From NCBI GenBank assembly GCA_009760855.2, contig WPIO01000011.1:4454501-4518500 (forward strand): a DNA stretch of 64,000 nt, given 5' to 3'. The notes under the pieces were generated by a model. The model did not search any database, was not told the DNA's origin, and worked only from the letters and a program-made list of their open reading frames with translations. Position 1 is the stretch's first letter; each line of letters begins with the position of its first letter. This DNA comes from Cristatella mucedo. Taxonomy: Eukaryota > Bryozoa > Phylactolaemata > Cristatellidae. Shown here piece by piece: positions 61,368 to 64,000 of the stretch. Position numbers and translations under genes: made by a program.

Positions 61368-61575
61368 TCATTGTTTTAAATTTACAACACAAGGCTTACA
61401 CACCATATGTGGTGCCCTTATCTTATCCCGATCTTCCAGTTTGCATCCAAAGTAGGCGCTATAGCACTGAATGCACTTTGATGAATTTAGTGATCCGCAG
61501 CTGCTGCTCTTTGAGAATCTCCTGCTGATGTAGCAGGATATTTGTGGAGAATTCTTACACTCCCTTGACATTGTA
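61368..61575 (-). pseudogene. same uncharacterised family, cysteine-rich N-terminal part
   Basis: The minus frame 61368-61571 reads SSKCIQCYSAYFGCKLEDRD followed by KIRAPHMVCKPCVVNLKQ. In the family recalled above, the N-terminus has AYFG....D.DK.WAPH.VC..CV..L. Cys and His spacing suggests a zinc-binding knuckle. Orientation and order fit 60180-60690, with the LINE between. About 100 residues that should join them are not seen. Confidence 0.58.
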
Positions 61576-62070
61576 AATCACAATATATTTATGTCATTAA
61601 GTGACTGTTTCAAGTAAACCTAACAAAAGCCGATATCCTTATACCTAAAGCGTCATGTTAACGAGCATTCGATCTTTGATAAGCAAAATCTACCAAACCT
61701 GACGCGCTAAAGCAAAAAAACACCATAAATCATCAGTAGTGTATATTTGGAAGAAGTTAATAAATTTCAGACAACTAATTTCGTGCAGACCAGTGTAATG
61801 CATCAATGGACCTCTGTGACAATCAGACCTGTTGCTTACACGTAACAGCTGTGGCTATACGGACATGTGCAGTTTTGCAGCTCCTTCGTAACTAGGGATT
61901 AGTGTTTGATGGGCAGGTCAACTATTATAAATCTGCCAGTCCCTGCCCACAGCCAGCTTGTCATAGAACACCTAGCGACAGATCATGAATAGACACAGCT
62001 ACTGGTGACGCATTAGTAATCGGGTCTTGAGCGACCAGTAATCTCATCCTCAATTGATTTATCAGTTACC
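61576..62070. other. no recognisable feature
   Basis: AT-rich; nothing recognised. Confidence 0.4.
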
Positions 62071-62288
62071 CATGCTCAGTTGACGTATGTTGTAGGAGCA
62101 GCATTCCTAATAATTTTTACTTGTCTATACCCTCCCACTGCCCGATGGCATTGCCTAACGCAATCTTGGTTTTATTTCTACACCGGTGGCACTGAGCTCT
62201 ACCTATTCTACGACACTTCTAAGCCTTCCTCTGCATCCGACCCACCTACCTCCCTTGCAGCCTGCATCGATGGCATTACAAAATGTGA
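62071..62288 (+). mobile_element. LINE RT fragment, left of a SINE
   Basis: The frame 62080-62301 ends FYTGGTELYLFYDTSKPSSA and SDPPTSLAACIDGI. This is the segment around and after the catalytic Y-DD box (here YTGG, so catalytically dead) of the LINE RT. It resumes after the SINE at 62440. Confidence 0.85.
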
Positions 62289-62434
62289 TTCATTTGTATA
62301 GCGGCCTAAGAGAACTTACTCTCTATTCAGGCGCTTCACACATGCGATGTGGCTTGAGCCCACGACCTCGGCCATCAAATACATTGAGCTTGACCTCGGT
62401 CGGCTGAGCACCTTAACCACTGGGTCAAACCAGC
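62289..62434 (-). repeat. SINE family B inserted in a LINE
   Basis: Minus strand: CTGGTTTGACCCAGTGGTTA (A box), GGGCTCAAGCC region (B box), GAAGCGCCTGAATAGAGAG and GTTCTCTTAGGCCGCTATAC, then AAATGAATC. Confidence 0.87.
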
Positions 62435-62439
62435 GCCGT

Positions 62440-63850
62440 TTGTTAGTGCACGGATGGCCACTAACTTTCTAAACCTTAACGATAACAAGATCAAACTGAT
62501 AGTTTTGTGCAAGCTAGAGGCACCCTCAAGTTGAATAGCGTGACCTCAAGACTGGTCCATCAAGCCTCACTGTAGTAACTTGATAGACAAGGTCAGGGAG
62601 TCCATCCCTAAGATGGCAGCATCCCCCCTGGAAGGATGTCCCTCAATTCAGCAGCACCTCAATGCCTACAATCTAGGTCACTAGTGTCCTCGTCCTGAAG
62701 TTCGTATCTCAATCAAAGAAGACAACAAGTTCTCTGGACCCTCTTACCACTGTCCTGCTTCTACGATGCATTGACCTGCTGCTGCCATGCATAACTAACA
62801 TCATAACTATGTCATTAGCCTCAGGTCATGTCCCAGCACCGAAAAGGCCACTCCGGCCAAGAAAGACTTAAGAAAGCAACGCTAGACCAAAAGACCTTGA
62901 GCAACTTTCACCTATTTGTCCTTTCTACCGTCAAAAACACTGGAACGAGTCGTGTCAGACCAGCTGAACTCGTATATTGAAACTTCAAACCTTGCTAGTA
63001 AGTTCCAGTCAGGTTTTAGAGCTGATCACTCCACAGCCAGTGCTTCAGGTGTATAATGACCTACTTAGGAATTCAGATTTAGAGTATCTCTGCTGGTTTT
63101 GCTCGATCTTTCGGCAGCTTTTGATGCTATCGATCACCAAGCCCTTCTTGAGTGCCTCTCATCTCGCCGGGTTATCACTGGCACTGCACTGCAATGGTTG
63201 GCTTGATTTTTGCAATTCCTTATTGACTGGGCTGCCAAAGAAAGCTATTAGGCCACTGCAGCAGACCACGAATATGGCTGCAAGGCTAGTCTTCAAGTCC
63301 CAGCGGTTTGAGCACGTGTCTCCTTTGCTAAAAGAGCTAGGATGGATGCCGGTTGAGCAACGGATCCAGAGCAAAGTTCTTACGCTGATCCACAAGGCCC
63401 GTCACGGCTTGGCTCCTTCGTACCTAGCTGAACTGCAGCACCAGTTTCAGCCTGTTCGCGCCCTCAGGTCCTGTGTGGACAATAAATTAGCTGTCCCATT
63501 CCTCCGCTTAAAGACAGTTGGCGACAGAAGCTTCGGCTCTGCAGGTCCTAGACTGTGGAACTCGCTTCCACAATTCTTGCGCAACGACATCTACTCTCCA
63601 ACTGCCGACTATGGCACATCTTTTTCAGCGGTCCTGAACTGCTACTTCTATGCTACTCACTACCTCAACTGCTCTCCTGACTCTGCTATGCTTCCCACTT
63701 TCTCTTTGTTGGGTGAGACGAAGTCTGATGTCTACCGAATGCGTACCGAAAGCCGCTTAGGCTGTGAGTGCGCTAAACAAAACTCTCGTGCGTAACAACC
63801 ACGTGGTCTTAATGACTTTGTGGAGTTACAGACGGAGATACATACATATT
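62440..63850 (+). mobile_element. composite LINE relic
   Basis: 62455-62540 continues the interrupted RT (MATNFLNLNDNKIKLIVLCK). From about 62550 a second stretch reads LSFLPSKTLERVVSDQLNSY, SKFQSGFRADHSTASAS and LVLLDLSAAFDAIDHQALLE (RT fingers and motif A) in shifting frames. At about 63200 it jumps to a C-terminus (WLDFCNSLLTGLPKKAIRPL to LWNSLPQFLRND), so about 170 residues including the Y-DD box are deleted. The 272-codon frame 62977-63795 spans this junction. The end is GGAGTTACAGACGGAGATAC with (CATA), as at 50100. Confidence 0.88.
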
Positions 63851-63869
63851 CAGGTTCTATCTCAGCAGG

Positions 63870-64000
63870 AGACTCCTGAGTATTGATGGAAACGGACACA
63901 GATAATCCGATGAACCTCTAAAGTATGGGTACATAAGTGCTCTGTGCTTGGTCCCGTTCTTTTCATGGTTTATGCTCCCCTCTTGCCGATGTGATTGCCA
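63870..64000 (+). mobile_element. LINE RT fragment at the window end
   Basis: EPLKYG, then CSVLGPVLFMVYAPLLPM, equivalent to the GVPQGSVLGPLLF block. It continues beyond the window or is truncated by a stop. Confidence 0.75.

Noticed and set aside
62977-63795. Intact 272-codon host gene
   Set aside because: The frame spans a deletion junction inside a LINE; its C-terminal half is the same ORF2 end as at 49490-50090.

Overview
The window is eukaryotic nuclear DNA. It has GT-AG introns, long AT-rich introns and intergenic DNA, very long dinucleotide microsatellites, and dense LINEs, tRNA-like SINEs and DNA-transposon relics. The one host gene I can defend is a boule-type DAZ-family RNA-binding protein gene, whose RRM and DAZ-like segment fit a bilaterian animal. 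The repeat content suggests an invertebrate, possibly a lophotrochozoan, but the sequence alone does not settle the taxon.

Layout. 1-7347: upstream flank or 5' intron with a SINE, a large CT-rich array and several 5'-truncated LINE copies, two of them head to head. 7348-34500 (+): the 3' part of boule, nine exons (92, 67, 60, 22, 137, 84, 57, 147 and 351 nt) whose phases all join into one open frame of 338 residues plus stop. The RRM half carrying RNP2 and the start codon are not seen, so the gene starts upstream of the window or in an exon I could not recognise. One exon is a 22-nt microexon. The introns hold LINE, SINE and microsatellite insertions, including one LINE (minus, about 19730-22215) that keeps endonuclease, reverse-transcriptase and C-terminal pieces.

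34501-64000: no host gene was recognised. This is a graveyard of repeats: a longer decayed LINE at 47440-50115 (+), many LINE 3' ends, a Tigger/pogo-like transposase relic, a hAT-like relic split by a SINE, a broken copy of an uncharacterised invertebrate protein family split by a LINE, and an LTR-flanked TRIM-like element nested in a LINE with a related solo copy nearby. There is also an inverted satellite-like array of about 170-bp units around a hairpin near 57315.

The repeats appear linked. Most LINE copies end (read on their own strand) in a stem-loop with complementary GCGCC/GGCGC arms followed by (ATT)n. One tRNA-like SINE family carries the same tail, which suggests it was copied by that LINE's reverse transcriptase. 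Most repeats have stops, frameshifts or truncations and look inactive. No tRNA or rRNA gene, CRISPR array or bacterial-type operon was seen.
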